Of a stretch of 20,335 nucleotides of DNA, positions 1-7,335 are shown in pieces. Each line of letters starts with the position of its first letter. Position 1 is the first letter of the stretch. Source of the stretch: a virus; IMG/VR virus record IMGVR_UViG_2162886007_000119, positions 1 through 20,335 of that record. One strand, given 5' to 3'. Below the pieces are notes generated by a model. That model searched no databases, was not told where the DNA came from, and was given only the letters and a program-made list of their open reading frames with translations. The translations under genes were made by a program, and so were the position numbers.

Positions 1-53
1 GCAGGCGACTCATAATCGCTTGGTCGCTGGTTCAAGTCCAGCAGGGGCCACCA
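1..53 (+). tRNA. ileX/ileY-like: tRNA-Ile2 (CAU), 3' part only; 5' part lies outside the window
   Basis: The visible part covers the anticodon loop CTCATAA (anticodon CAT), variable region, T-arm (CTGG-TTCAAGT-CCAG), acceptor strand AGGGGCC, discriminator A and encoded CCA (51..53). It matches my recollection of the enterobacterial isoleucine tRNA that carries lysidine at the CAU anticodon and reads AUA codons. Elongator Met tRNA also has CAU but has a different T-arm and acceptor stem. The 5' half lies left of base 1. The gene's 3' end has been restored by phage DNA at integration. Confidence 0.88.
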
Positions 54-55
54 AA
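8..55 (+). repeat. attL: attL, direct repeat of the tRNA 3' end
   Basis: The 48 bases from the anticodon loop through CCA plus AA recur at 20000..20046 with two substitutions and one missing base. This copy keeps a canonical T-arm and is the functional tRNA end. Integration into a tRNA 3' end by a tyrosine recombinase is standard for P2-like phages. Confidence 0.88.
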
Positions 56-80
56 TTTAAGCAGTAGATACAAACAATTA

Positions 81-105
81 GGCCACTCTCGCGAGTGGTC
101 TTTTT
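81..105 (+). terminator. Rho-independent terminator after the tRNA
   Basis: An 8-pair stem (81..88 with 93..100, one G-T pair) with loop TCGC is followed by five T on the plus strand (101..105). It lies inside the prophage and would end tRNA transcription before it runs into the convergent ogr gene. Confidence 0.7.
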
Positions 106-130
106 GTTGCCTAAGATATTGATGGCGATG

Positions 131-159
131 AAATGGCGGTGGACTTCTTACCGCCATTT
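131..159. terminator. Perfect 10-bp inverted repeat, possible bidirectional terminator
   Basis: The arms AAATGGCGGT (131..140) and ACCGCCATTT (150..159) pair perfectly around a 9-base loop. The plus side runs into TTCTTT, a weak T tract. It lies between the tRNA terminator and the ogr terminator, and so between two convergent transcription units. Confidence 0.45.
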
Positions 160-170
160 TCTTTAAGGCA

Positions 171-194
171 TAAAAAACCCGCTCGCGGCGGGTT
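171..194 (-). terminator. Terminator of ogr and the late operon
   Basis: On the minus strand the stem AACCCGC/GCGGGTT (176..182 with 188..194) is followed by six T (177..172). It lies about 20 bases past the ogr stop codon. This is a well-formed intrinsic terminator. Confidence 0.75.
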
Positions 195-216
195 AGTTTA
201 AAGAGGATAACAGGCA

Positions 217-417
217 CTAGCCTTTGAGTGTGGATCGCGACACTTTAGGGGTAACTCCACCATTGGTAACAATAAATCGCTCTACCGATTCCATCGTCAC
301 GAAAGTGCAACTGCAATTGATGTTTGTGCACTGATGATAACGTTCTTTGGTATTCTCGCTAAGGTATCGACTCGTACGGGCATGTGCCGCTTGCTTGCAC
401 TCAGGACAATGAAACAT
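217..417 (-). CDS. ogr: Ogr/B-type zinc-finger activator of late transcription
   Basis: This 66-residue protein is of the P2 Ogr / 186 B / P4 Delta family (P2 Ogr is 72 residues). The four zinc ligands are present: C4-x2-C7 and C30-x4-C35. The segment HARTSRY after the first pair and the ERYHQC segment are strongly P2-like. In P2 the protein binds near -55 of late promoters and recruits RNA polymerase through the alpha subunit. It is the last gene before attL and is separated from D by a hairpin-rich promoter region, so it can be transcribed alone, as pB is in 186. The C-terminus is shorter than in P2 and diverges after residue 50. An intact Ogr suggests that the remaining late genes can still be switched on. 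Confidence 0.93.
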   Translation of the reverse strand: MFHCPECKQAAHARTSRYLSENTKERYHQCTNINCSCTFVTMESVERFIVTNGGVTPKVSRSTLKG

Positions 418-484
418 AACTGGCTCCGCAAATTCACTAATAGTGAATTTATAATACCCATAAAATCACTAAATGGGTATTGTT
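418..484 (-). promoter_or_regulatory. ogr promoter and operator region (pB-like)
   Basis: Two inverted repeats lie here: AAATTCACT/AGTGAATTT (430..438 with 442..450) and AATACCCAT/ATGGGTATT (453..461 with 473..481). On the minus strand TATTAT or TATAAA lies between them as a possible -10. The -35 is weak. The ATACCCATTT motif (minus strand, 480..471) also occurs in the cI/cox control region. In phage 186, CI directly represses pB, so these repeats are good candidates for CI sites. The outer hairpin could also act as a weak terminator after D. Confidence 0.55.
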
Positions 485-1654
485 TTATGCCTTCCCTTCT
501 TCTGTGACATATTCAATATCTGAGGATTTCACTTGCAGCTCAAGCGTCGAAGTGAAACCGTTGCTATTAAGACGATGCACTACCCGGCTGATTACCCATG
601 CTTGATTATCTATAACGTTCTTGAATCCTCTGACTGTAACAGGTATTTCAGGAAACAGATCTGCACGGCCAATTGCGAGCGTGATAGAAAACTCAGCTGC
701 ACCACGCTGTATCTCTTCCCATTTGGCCTGCGCCGCACGGATGGCCTGCGCTTTGCTAGCGAAAATGGTCGTTAACTCCAGAACATTTTCCGGTTCTCCA
801 GCCATGTATTCACCGTTTCGTGCGCCCTGATTCCCGCTCGGCTTGCTCGCTGACGGTGTCATAGTGGCATCCGGATGTTGCCAGGAATGTAGATCCTGCT
901 CTTTCGACACACGTTTGAGATGAACGTTTTGGTTTTGCTGACTCGGGTCTTTGGTTTGCAGCCATTTGGCTGTAACACCGCTATACGCCCCCCGATCGGC
1001 AATAGTAAATTGATGGCTGTCTCCATCGCCACGTTCTATGACCCTTTGCGGGAAGGGTTTATTACTTGCATTCATCGCACTCCCCTTTTTCAGGAAAAGG
1101 AGTTTTCCGGCCTTTACGGAGACAACCGCACCATTTCGCTCGGCCAGCCGCGACAAGAATACAGCATCAGACTCCTGCGTCTGATCGATATGGGGCACCT
1201 CAACAGGTACCAAACTCTCGGCTATCCTGGCTATGAGCTTATTCCGCTGAGCAATGGTGTCGACAATCGTCCCAAGCGTTGTATCATGCCAGGACTGCTC
1301 GCGACGCGAGTTGAGCGATCCTCGAAAATCAGCACTGCGTGCACGAATGGTGAGAACGTCTGGAGCACCTCGATACGCGATTTCGTCTACGATAAAACTC
1401 CCCTTTCCCAGCAATGCCGATCCCTGCCAGCCTAACCACAAACTCAAAGAAGCACCGCGCGGTGGTAACTCAACCAACCCGTCAGAATCATCGAGCTCTA
1501 TATCAAGCTGGTCAGCTTCAAATCCATTATTATCAGTCATTGTCAGACTGATGAGCCGCTCTCTGAAAACCTCAGTAATATCATCCTTACCGAAAGCGAG
1601 CATAAAATCGGGAGCAATGCATGCACCTGCCTGGAGAGTCATTCCCGTTATCAT
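485..1654 (-). CDS. D: Tail protein gpD, baseplate hub (late control protein D)
   Basis: This 389-residue protein matches P2 gpD (387) in length and position, between U and ogr. Family members form the trimeric hub (gp27-like) that joins the tail tube to the spike gpV. The N-terminal half has the typical hub pattern (TDNNGFEADQLDIELDD near residues 40 to 56), and the middle contains the DQTQESDAVFLSRLAERNG segment seen across the late control D family. The start ATG overlaps the stop of U as ATGA (1654..1651), which indicates translational coupling. No truncation is seen. Confidence 0.95.
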   Translation of the reverse strand: MITGMTLQAGACIAPDFMLAFGKDDITEVFRERLISLTMTDNNGFEADQLDIELDDSDGLVELPPRGASLSLWLGWQGSALLGKGSFIVDEIAYRGAPDVLTIRARSADFRGSLNSRREQSWHDTTLGTIVDTIAQRNKLIARIAESLVPVEVPHIDQTQESDAVFLSRLAERNGAVVSVKAGKLLFLKKGSAMNASNKPFPQRVIERGDGDSHQFTIADRGAYSGVTAKWLQTKDPSQQNQNVHLKRVSKEQDLHSWQHPDATMTPSASKPSGNQGARNGEYMAGEPENVLELTTIFASKAQAIRAAQAKWEEIQRGAAEFSITLAIGRADLFPEIPVTVRGFKNVIDNQAWVISRVVHRLNSNGFTSTLELQVKSSDIEYVTEEGKA

Positions 1655-2115
1655 CCCACCAGTCCTCCCGCCCAGCTACCCACTGATGACGCCAGGGTTT
1701 CGGCTTGTGCTTTTAAATCGCCATACATAACAACCAGGGATTCATCTACTCTCTTTAAAGTCAGGTTAAACTCGATTTTTCTGGCAGACCCATCACTGTA
1801 AAGATCCGTATGAGTATGTGTTACCTTTTCAACCACATACATGCCGTGAATCATTCCACTACCGTCGATCAGTGGCCATGCACGTCCCTCGTTGGCCATC
1901 AATTCGATCGCCAAAAGCGATAATTTACCGCCAGTAATTTCTGGGTAGAGCGTACCGGAGAGTATGCGTGTGGTTTCTCCCTCACCAAGAAATTGATACG
2001 CAGGTGACTTGCCGATGCGGTTATTTGATGCCCATCGATAATCTTTTGTATATTGCATCGACTGATACGGTAGCGTTCGGCGCTCAAACACAAATAAACC
2101 TAATACCATTAACAC
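1651..2115 (-). CDS. U: Tail protein gpU, tail terminator
   Basis: This protein of about 154 residues is of the P2 gpU family (P2, 159). Shared features are FVFE-RTLPYQ near the start, the YRW-N-R-GK segment, LSG-LYPEITGGKLSL, and KIEFNLTLKRVDESL toward the end. In P2-like tails it caps the tube and sheath at the head-proximal end. The best start is GTG at 2115, with GAGGAG about nine bases upstream; ATG at 2109 is the alternative. It overlaps D by four bases and follows T closely. In a headless particle this cap would be the natural end of the tail. Confidence 0.94.
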   Translation of the reverse strand: MLMVLGLFVFERRTLPYQSMQYTKDYRWASNNRIGKSPAYQFLGEGETTRILSGTLYPEITGGKLSLLAIELMANEGRAWPLIDGSGMIHGMYVVEKVTHTHTDLYSDGSARKIEFNLTLKRVDESLVVMYGDLKAQAETLASSVGSWAGGLVG

Positions 2116-2128
2116 TGTCTAAATCTCC

Positions 2129-4576
2129 TCAGTCATGCGAAAAGCTTGAGCGCTGATATGAACGCTCTTGACGAGCGAGGTTATCAACGGCTTCTCTGAG
2201 CCGACGGTCTAAATCACTGTTCGGCAGAACATCACCTTGCAGAGTGATGCTGTACTCTCGCTTACTGTTGTCGATAAAAGATCGCCCAGCGGGGGCAGAT
2301 AGCGGCTGATAAAGCGGATAGCCGCTTAATGTGGATGTCGGCGGAATATAGGTTCCGTCAGGCGTCACGGCCGTGGTTTTCACCTTAGCCTCGGTATCTT
2401 CAAGTTGGCCGGACTCTTTTTTGATAATGCCGAGTTTGTCCAATAACCAGCTTGCTTTACTGCTCAGGCTGTTAAAGATATTAAGTGGCGCCATGAGCGC
2501 ATTGGCCAGTGCCTGGCCAAACATTACCCCCACATTCTTACAGCGTTCGAGCGTTTCTTGTGTCGCCTTTACGGGTTCAAGTAGATCAGTGAACCACTGC
2601 CAGATGCTGCCGAGCTTCTCAACGAGAAAATCAAATGCCGGCGCAAGCGGGGAAAAAATTTCTGCCAGCGGAGCAAAAGCAGTACCAAGTCCCTCAATAA
2701 CGCCGCCAAAGAATGCACTGAGTGGTTCCCAATATTTACGGATCAGCAGGGCTCCACCGACAATCGCCGCCACAACAGCTATAACTGGCCACGTGATGGC
2801 CCCAAGAGCTGAGGCGATAGCGCCGCCGGCTAGAGTAAATACTGTCCCCAGCATGCTTGCTGCAGCAATAATGACATTCACCCCGGCAATCAAAGGCCAT
2901 ACGATTTGCCCGACACCTCCCAGCACGCCGACCAGCGCCAGCGTACTCGTGGCAACGTTCAATAGGGTTTGGGTCAGTTCGGGATTTGTCTGAACCCAGC
3001 TTGCGGCCATGCCAACCCAGGTGTTTGCCGAAGCCGTCAGACGCCTTAGGGCAGACTCTTCTTGCGCAAAAACATCAATTTTCAGACCATCCAGGGTCGA
3101 CTGTAGTTTTACTAAATCTCCATTGAGATTATCGGACTTGATACTGGCGATGCGCGAAGTACTCCCTTTCGCAGCGAGCATTTGCTGACGTTTGTTGTCC
3201 AGAGTTCCATCACCGGCAGCGGCAACCAGTGTTCCTGCCCCCTTTCCAGCCTCTTCACCGAACAGGCTTTTCAGGTATTCGGCCTGCTGCGCCATATCAA
3301 GTTTGTTTGTCTCAAAGGCGTGATAAATATCTTTAAATACCTTCTCGACCGGAAGCTTATTTCCGTTACCGTCGTGTGTGCTGACCCCCAGGGAATTGAG
3401 GGCAACAGGCGCCTGGCCTGTCATCGCATCCAGACGGCTCAAAATGGTGTTGATATTACTCCCGGCGCTGGCACCTTTAATATTGTGGTCTGCCAGGATG
3501 CCGAGCATCGCCGTTGTGTCTTCAAGACTTTCACCAGCCATTTCCGCACCTGGTGCAACGTTTTTCATCGCCGCAACCAAATCATCAAGACTCGTGCTCG
3601 ATGAGTGGAGGCTTTGTGTCAAGACATCAGAAATGCGTTCGATCTCTGTTATCGGCAACTTAAACGCCGATTGCACCGTAGAAAGTGCGCCAACAGCATC
3701 GCTGGCTGCAAGACCATTAGCTTGCCTCATTGTCACTGTCGAGTCGGTTGCCATGAGAACGTCATTCGCATTGTAACCTGAGCTTGCGAGCACACCCTGT
3801 GTTTGAGCTACGTCGACTTGAGAGAGATATCCTTTAGAACCAATATCTTTAGCCTGCTGGCGAAGAGCAGCCATCGTTTCATCATTCTTATCAATACCGA
3901 GAGTCGACTGCGTATCCGACATTTGTTTGGAGAAAGCGACGCCCGGCGCAAAAAATTGAGACAGCCCATGGAATCCAGCACTCGCCGTATTTATTCCCGC
4001 CGCCCCCGCATCACGTATGCCGAAGGCAAGCGTTTTACCGGACTCGTAGCGGCGCTTTATTGCATCGACTCTTTCCTGCTGCTGATTGACGCGGGAAAGA
4101 GCGTCACGCTGCATATTTAGCTGTTGCGTGGTCTGTCTAATCGTGACTTTCACACGCTGTGCATCAGCAGAGAGTGTACGCGTGTTAATGCCCGACTGAG
4201 AAAGCTCGGAACGCTGGCGCTGTAAGGACTGGCGCATACCGTTGTATTTACTCTGCAGCTCAGCTGCAGATTTTTTTGCAACATCCAGCGCCTGCGACTG
4301 TGCCAGCGTGGGTGCTTCGATATTCTTAAACTGAATGGCCAGTGCTGCCGCCTCCTGCTTCGCTTTTGCAAGTGACCGGCCGGTTAGAGAAAGCTGAGCG
4401 CTGGCTTTCCTGAACCCATCAATACGGGCTGCCTGCACGTTGAGATCGCGCAGAGATTGCTCAGAATCACGGATGTCACCCGCAAGGGATTTACTGGCAG
4501 TCCGGATAGCATTGAGCGGTCGGCTTGCGCGTCCAACGGCATTAAGCAGCGCCTCAAGTTTCACGTTATTGCTCAT
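2129..4576 (-). CDS. T: Tail tape measure protein gpT
   Basis: At 815 residues this has the length of P2 gpT, so the predicted tail length should be about that of P2. The N-terminal 200 residues are rich in Ala, Gln, Lys and Arg with coiled-coil heptads. The TP901/P2 tape-measure core (around 240 to 450: GSKGYLSQVDVAQTQG, GALSTVQSAFKLPITEIERISD, MLGILADHNIKG) is clear. Hydrophobic stretches lie at roughly 530 to 620, as usual for proteins delivered across the envelope. The start lies inside the E' reading frame, and E' ends at 4566, ten bases into T. The gene is intact over 2.4 kb with no frameshift, which argues against random decay. Confidence 0.96.
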   Translation of the reverse strand: MSNNVKLEALLNAVGRASRPLNAIRTASKSLAGDIRDSEQSLRDLNVQAARIDGFRKASAQLSLTGRSLAKAKQEAAALAIQFKNIEAPTLAQSQALDVAKKSAAELQSKYNGMRQSLQRQRSELSQSGINTRTLSADAQRVKVTIRQTTQQLNMQRDALSRVNQQQERVDAIKRRYESGKTLAFGIRDAGAAGINTASAGFHGLSQFFAPGVAFSKQMSDTQSTLGIDKNDETMAALRQQAKDIGSKGYLSQVDVAQTQGVLASSGYNANDVLMATDSTVTMRQANGLAASDAVGALSTVQSAFKLPITEIERISDVLTQSLHSSSTSLDDLVAAMKNVAPGAEMAGESLEDTTAMLGILADHNIKGASAGSNINTILSRLDAMTGQAPVALNSLGVSTHDGNGNKLPVEKVFKDIYHAFETNKLDMAQQAEYLKSLFGEEAGKGAGTLVAAAGDGTLDNKRQQMLAAKGSTSRIASIKSDNLNGDLVKLQSTLDGLKIDVFAQEESALRRLTASANTWVGMAASWVQTNPELTQTLLNVATSTLALVGVLGGVGQIVWPLIAGVNVIIAAASMLGTVFTLAGGAIASALGAITWPVIAVVAAIVGGALLIRKYWEPLSAFFGGVIEGLGTAFAPLAEIFSPLAPAFDFLVEKLGSIWQWFTDLLEPVKATQETLERCKNVGVMFGQALANALMAPLNIFNSLSSKASWLLDKLGIIKKESGQLEDTEAKVKTTAVTPDGTYIPPTSTLSGYPLYQPLSAPAGRSFIDNSKREYSITLQGDVLPNSDLDRRLREAVDNLARQERSYQRSSFSHD

Positions 4577-5014
4577 AGTGGTTTCCGCTTCGCTGTAGCG
4601 CCTTGTCGCGCCAGGTTATGAGTTCGGCCACGTCCAGAGGATACAGCTCGGATGGCGGCCAGTGAAAAATCACAGCAATATCCGCCATCAGGTCATCTAC
4701 CGACAATTGGTCGGGGAAATTCAGCGAGCCGAAGCAGGTGATAAAAAACCAACCACCTTACCGGCAAGTGCAATGAGATCTGCGGCATCCAGTTGAGCAA
4801 TCTCATGTTCGTTCAGCGCCGGGTAGGTCATTCGAGGTAACACCTTAATTAAGGCGTCAACATCACAGTTTGCCAGTGCAGCCAATGACACTCCGCGGAG
4901 TGTCCCCGCGTTGGGCCTGGATACAGTAACCTGCTCAATTTTTTGCTCACCGCGCATCAGCGGATTGTCGAAGGTCACAACGTTTGAATTTCCGGTATCA
5001 ATAATATTTTCCAT
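4566..5014 (-). CDS. E': Tail assembly chaperone E+E', made by -1 ribosomal frameshifting
   Basis: Zero-frame E reads through the heptamer T TTT TTA (4748..4742). A -1 slip there re-reads the A at 4742 and opens a frame that runs to TAA at 4568..4566, giving about 149 residues (P2 E+E', 142). The extension has the P2-like sequence IFHWPPSELYPLDVAELITW followed by RDKALQRSGN, which confirms that E' is coding although it has no start of its own. In tailed phages the long and short chaperone forms load the tape measure protein for tube polymerisation. It ends inside the start of T, suggesting coupling. Confidence 0.9.
4721..5014 (-). CDS. E: Tail assembly chaperone gpE (zero-frame product)
   Basis: This 97-residue acidic protein is of the P2 gpE family (P2, 91) and precedes T, as in all P2-like phages. 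The segment PLMRGEQKIEQVTVSRPNAG and the central LRGVSLAALANCDVDAL-KVLPRMT are typical. It is the major, unshifted product. The minor fusion E+E' shares its first 91 residues. The stop TGA at 4723..4721 lies about 20 bases beyond the slip site. Confidence 0.93.
   Translation of the reverse strand: MENIIDTGNSNVVTFDNPLMRGEQKIEQVTVSRPNAGTLRGVSLAALANCDVDALIKVLPRMTYPALNEHEIAQLDAADLIALAGKVVGFLSPASAR
4742..4748 (-). promoter_or_regulatory. Programmed -1 frameshift heptamer TTTTTTA
   Basis: The heptamer obeys the X XXY YYZ rule in the E reading frame (GGT TTT TTA). As I recall, P2 uses TTTTTTG at the same place. The frame downstream in -1 encodes the conserved E' domain, so the site is functional by inference. 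Confidence 0.85.
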
Positions 5015-5025
5015 TTGTCACTCCC

Positions 5026-5064
5026 TCAAAAATAGAAGAGACCGGCCTGCCTGAGCGGCCGGTC
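5026..5064 (-). terminator. Hairpin between FII and E, probable partial terminator
   Basis: The arms GACCGGCC (5040..5047) and GGCCGGTC (5057..5064) pair perfectly. On the minus strand TCTTCTATTTTT follows. It lies just past the FII stop, so it would lower expression of E/E' and downstream genes relative to the abundant sheath and tube proteins. Confidence 0.6.
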
Positions 5065-5071
5065 AACAACA

Positions 5072-5590
5072 TTACAGGCCAATCGCCTTACGGTGTTCGG
5101 CCAGACGGTCTACACCGTCGACCTTCAGCACCATGTTGACGATGTCAATTTCAATGACTTCTTTTCCGTCAATTGTCAGCTGGTAGTAAGCACAATCAGT
5201 TGTCATTTTCGTTGTACCGCTTTCGCCCTGCTTGTTCTCACCGCAGTCGTACTCTTTATGACGACCTCGCATCACCACCTCGACGGCGGAAATTGCACCG
5301 GTGTCATCGCGCTGATAGGAGCCAGTAAAACGCAGCGGTACGCTGTCTGCACCAGGGGATGCATACTGCGCCCACAGTGCGACATCCGGCAGACCACCGA
5401 GCGTCCATTCAAGGGACAGCGCATCATCATCAAGACCCATATCAATGGATACCGAACCCGGCATCCCGCCGCCGCGGTATTTCTCCAGCTTGCGGGTCAG
5501 CTTCGGTAAAGTGACGGATTCAACGACGCCCATGTAGCTCAGGCCATCGTTAAACATGTTCAAATATTTTAATTTACGTGGTAACGCCAT
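5072..5590 (-). CDS. FII: Major tail tube protein gpFII
   Basis: At 172 residues this has the length of P2 FII. The start MALPRKLKYLNMFNDG and the segments TLPKLTRKLEKYRGGGMPG and RGRHKEYDCG-NKQGE are diagnostic of the P2 tube family. Hexamers of this protein stack to form the inner tube that is driven into the target envelope when the sheath contracts. It lies 12 bases after FI and shares its promoter. A hairpin follows it. Confidence 0.96.
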   Translation of the reverse strand: MALPRKLKYLNMFNDGLSYMGVVESVTLPKLTRKLEKYRGGGMPGSVSIDMGLDDDALSLEWTLGGLPDVALWAQYASPGADSVPLRFTGSYQRDDTGAISAVEVVMRGRHKEYDCGENKQGESGTTKMTTDCAYYQLTIDGKEVIEIDIVNMVLKVDGVDRLAEHRKAIGL

Positions 5591-5602
5591 GCTGTTAGCT
5601 CC

Positions 5603-6796
5603 TTAGCCGTTGACCGAATCTGACAGATTCGCCAGATAGGTATCAGTGATGCGCTGGCGCAGGGTCAGGTTTTCCAGCGGTGGGACGGGGGTATAGTCGT
5701 AATCGATATACAGTTTGCCCGCTTTAAGCGTCGCAACATCGTTGGACTCAGGGTCGTACCAGCAGGAGCCATCGACGATATAACCATTACTTTTCAGCTC
5801 ACGGAACTTGGCATTAATGCCCGCCACGATGTCGCGAATAAGGGTTGGGGTAATCGGTTTATCCATCGCCCACGCATGTGCTTCCGCCATGGTGTCGGCC
5901 AGTACCTGCGCGGTACGGGTGTAGTTTTCAAACAGGAAAAGAGGATCATCCGCGCAGGTGCGGTTACCCCAGAATTTGAAACCATCATTGCGGATCAGCG
6001 TGGTCACACCAGCCTGATTAAGCAGGTTGGCATCGGTCGCCGGTTCCTGCAAATCCCAGGAAACTGAGGCGCTAACACCGGTGACGCCATTCACGCCGAC
6101 GTTTGACAGGGTTTTATGCCAGCCGGTTGTCTGGTCGATTTTGGCACGCAGGCCCAGCGCGCGCGCCGTCGCCCATGCGGTATCTGTTGCGTTTGTCGTA
6201 GTGTCCCACGCCAGAAAATCGGGGAAGATCACCATCAGCTCACGCTGGCTGAAATTCTTGCGATAGTCGATGGCCTCGGAAATGGTTTTACAGTCCCACG
6301 CACTGACATAGCCAAAGGCGCGCAGGCTCTGACAGGTAGCGGCAAGCGCAGTCGCTACTTCCTGCGAATCCAGCCCCGGCACGCCAAGAATGCGCGGCTT
6401 AACGCCGGTGACAGTCTGCGCCGTCAACAGCGCTTTCAGGCCGGTGTATTTGCCGTTTTCGTCCGTGGTACCAATGATGTTGGAAATCGTTTGTTTCTGA
6501 GCCGCGTCGGGGGCCTCAGGGTCTTCGACACCTTCGGCCACACGTACAACCACAATGACCGGTTTGCACTGGTCAGCGATCGCCTGTAGTGAAGATGATA
6601 GTGTTCCCTGTTTGCCGGCTTTACTAATAGCGCTTTGCACATTAGTAATCAGCACAGGTTCATTAAGAGGGAAAACCGTCTCGTCAGCATCGCTGGCCGT
6701 ACAAACCATGCCGATGATGGCTGTTGAGACAGTGGAAATGGTGCGCACGCCGTCATTAATCTCGATGACCTGCACGCCGTGATGATAGTCGCTCAT
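5603..6796 (-). CDS. FI: Contractile tail sheath protein gpFI
   Basis: This 397-residue protein (P2, 396) is nearly colinear with P2 FI: MSDYHHGVQVIEINDGVRTI at the start, VVVRVAEG near residue 90, NIIGTTDENGKYTGLKALL, GWHKTLSNVGVNGVTG, and DYTPVPPLENLTLRQRITD near the end. The chosen ATG at 6796 has GGAG eight bases upstream and matches the P2 start. The frame stays open 31 codons further upstream, but that part overlaps the probable late promoter and is not family-like. A contractile sheath makes this an R-type, not an F-type, tail. Confidence 0.97.
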   Translation of the reverse strand: MSDYHHGVQVIEINDGVRTISTVSTAIIGMVCTASDADETVFPLNEPVLITNVQSAISKAGKQGTLSSSLQAIADQCKPVIVVVRVAEGVEDPEAPDAAQKQTISNIIGTTDENGKYTGLKALLTAQTVTGVKPRILGVPGLDSQEVATALAATCQSLRAFGYVSAWDCKTISEAIDYRKNFSQRELMVIFPDFLAWDTTTNATDTAWATARALGLRAKIDQTTGWHKTLSNVGVNGVTGVSASVSWDLQEPATDANLLNQAGVTTLIRNDGFKFWGNRTCADDPLFLFENYTRTAQVLADTMAEAHAWAMDKPITPTLIRDIVAGINAKFRELKSNGYIVDGSCWYDPESNDVATLKAGKLYIDYDYTPVPPLENLTLRQRITDTYLANLSDSVNG

Positions 6797-6819
6797 CCAT
6801 TTAACTCCGTGGTTTAGTG

Positions 6820-6885
6820 GTGAGACTATTGTCAACGTCATACCTTGCAAGCGCGACGGGAAGGGGTTGGAGCGGGGATTACACA
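6820..6885 (-). promoter_or_regulatory. Candidate Ogr-dependent late promoter for FI (PF)
   Basis: In P2 a late promoter precedes FI. Here the minus strand has TGT-N12-CCA (6885..6868), with its centre about 56 bases upstream of a plausible start point that follows GACAAT/CAATAG (6833..6826). The TGT half-site and spacing agree with P2 late promoters, where Ogr binds near -55. The second half-site is poor, so this rests mainly on position. Confidence 0.4.
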
Positions 6886-6890
6886 ACAAT

Positions 6891-6911
6891 AAGCCCTCCG
6901 GAGGAGGGCTT
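6891..6911. terminator. Hairpin between the G gene and FI
   Basis: The arms AAGCCCTCC (6891..6899) and GGAGGGCTT (6903..6911) pair perfectly with a 3-base loop. It lies just past the stop of the fibre-assembly gene and would end the V-to-G transcript. The T tract on either side is short. Confidence 0.65.
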
Positions 6912-6914
6912 TAT

Positions 6915-7334
6915 TTATTCGGGGAGTTGCGGCCAGTCAACCGGGCGTGTCACTGATACAGTATCGATTTTTTCAACCTCATCGATGTAATCCAGAACAG
7001 CGAACAGTTTTGCTGCTTCGAGTTCAGTTAGTGTCCGACCTGCCTGCAGTTTGAGTTGAATCACACTCACTGACTGCATCGCATCACTGATGAGCATTTG
7101 CTTTTGCAACTCCGCCATTGCAGGGTAATCAGGCTCAATAGCTTTAAGTACTGGCATACCCTCTTCGTTCGGCACAATTGAATTACCTTTGGTCTGCCCT
7201 TCGATTAAATGCTGATACCAGCTTTGAGAGATGATTGACGCATCAGCAGGCCAGCTTCCTACCGCTTCATAAAGCCCTCTGTCGGACTCAAAGTAAAAGC
7301 CAGACAGTTCAGCACTATAATAAATACTATTCAT
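6915..7334 (-). CDS. G: Tail fibre assembly chaperone (gpG-type)
   Basis: This 139-residue protein directly follows the fibre gene H, with one base between them. The pattern is that of the phage tail-fibre assembly family: an N-terminal aromatic segment (IYYSAELSGFYFESD), then an acidic middle, then a C-terminal helix pair (LKLQAGRTLTELEAAKLFAVLDYIDEV) and the ending VDWPQLPE. Such proteins help trimerise or attach the fibre and co-vary with the fibre tip. It is much closer to the short lambda-Tfa-like type than to the longer P2 gpG (175). Confidence 0.87.
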   Translation of the reverse strand: MNSIYYSAELSGFYFESDRGLYEAVGSWPADASIISQSWYQHLIEGQTKGNSIVPNEEGMPVLKAIEPDYPAMAELQKQMLISDAMQSVSVIQLKLQAGRTLTELEAAKLFAVLDYIDEVEKIDTVSVTRPVDWPQLPE

Positions 7335-7335
7335 A

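Noticed and set aside
533-1435. Plus-strand open frames opposite D
   Set aside because: They are antisense to a clear, full-length P2 D gene, lack ribosome sites and show no family features.
2373-3776. Long plus-strand open frames opposite T (up to 206 codons)
   Set aside because: They mirror the codon pattern of T on the other strand; composition is low in variety and no start context is seen.
4566-4741. Region between E and T read as a broken E gene
   Set aside because: The -1 frame behind the TTTTTTA heptamer encodes a well-conserved E', so it is programmed frameshifting, not a mutation.
6797-6889. Longer start for the sheath protein
   Set aside because: The extra 31 codons overlap the probable FI promoter and do not match the family; MSDYHH at 6796 has GGAG at the right distance.
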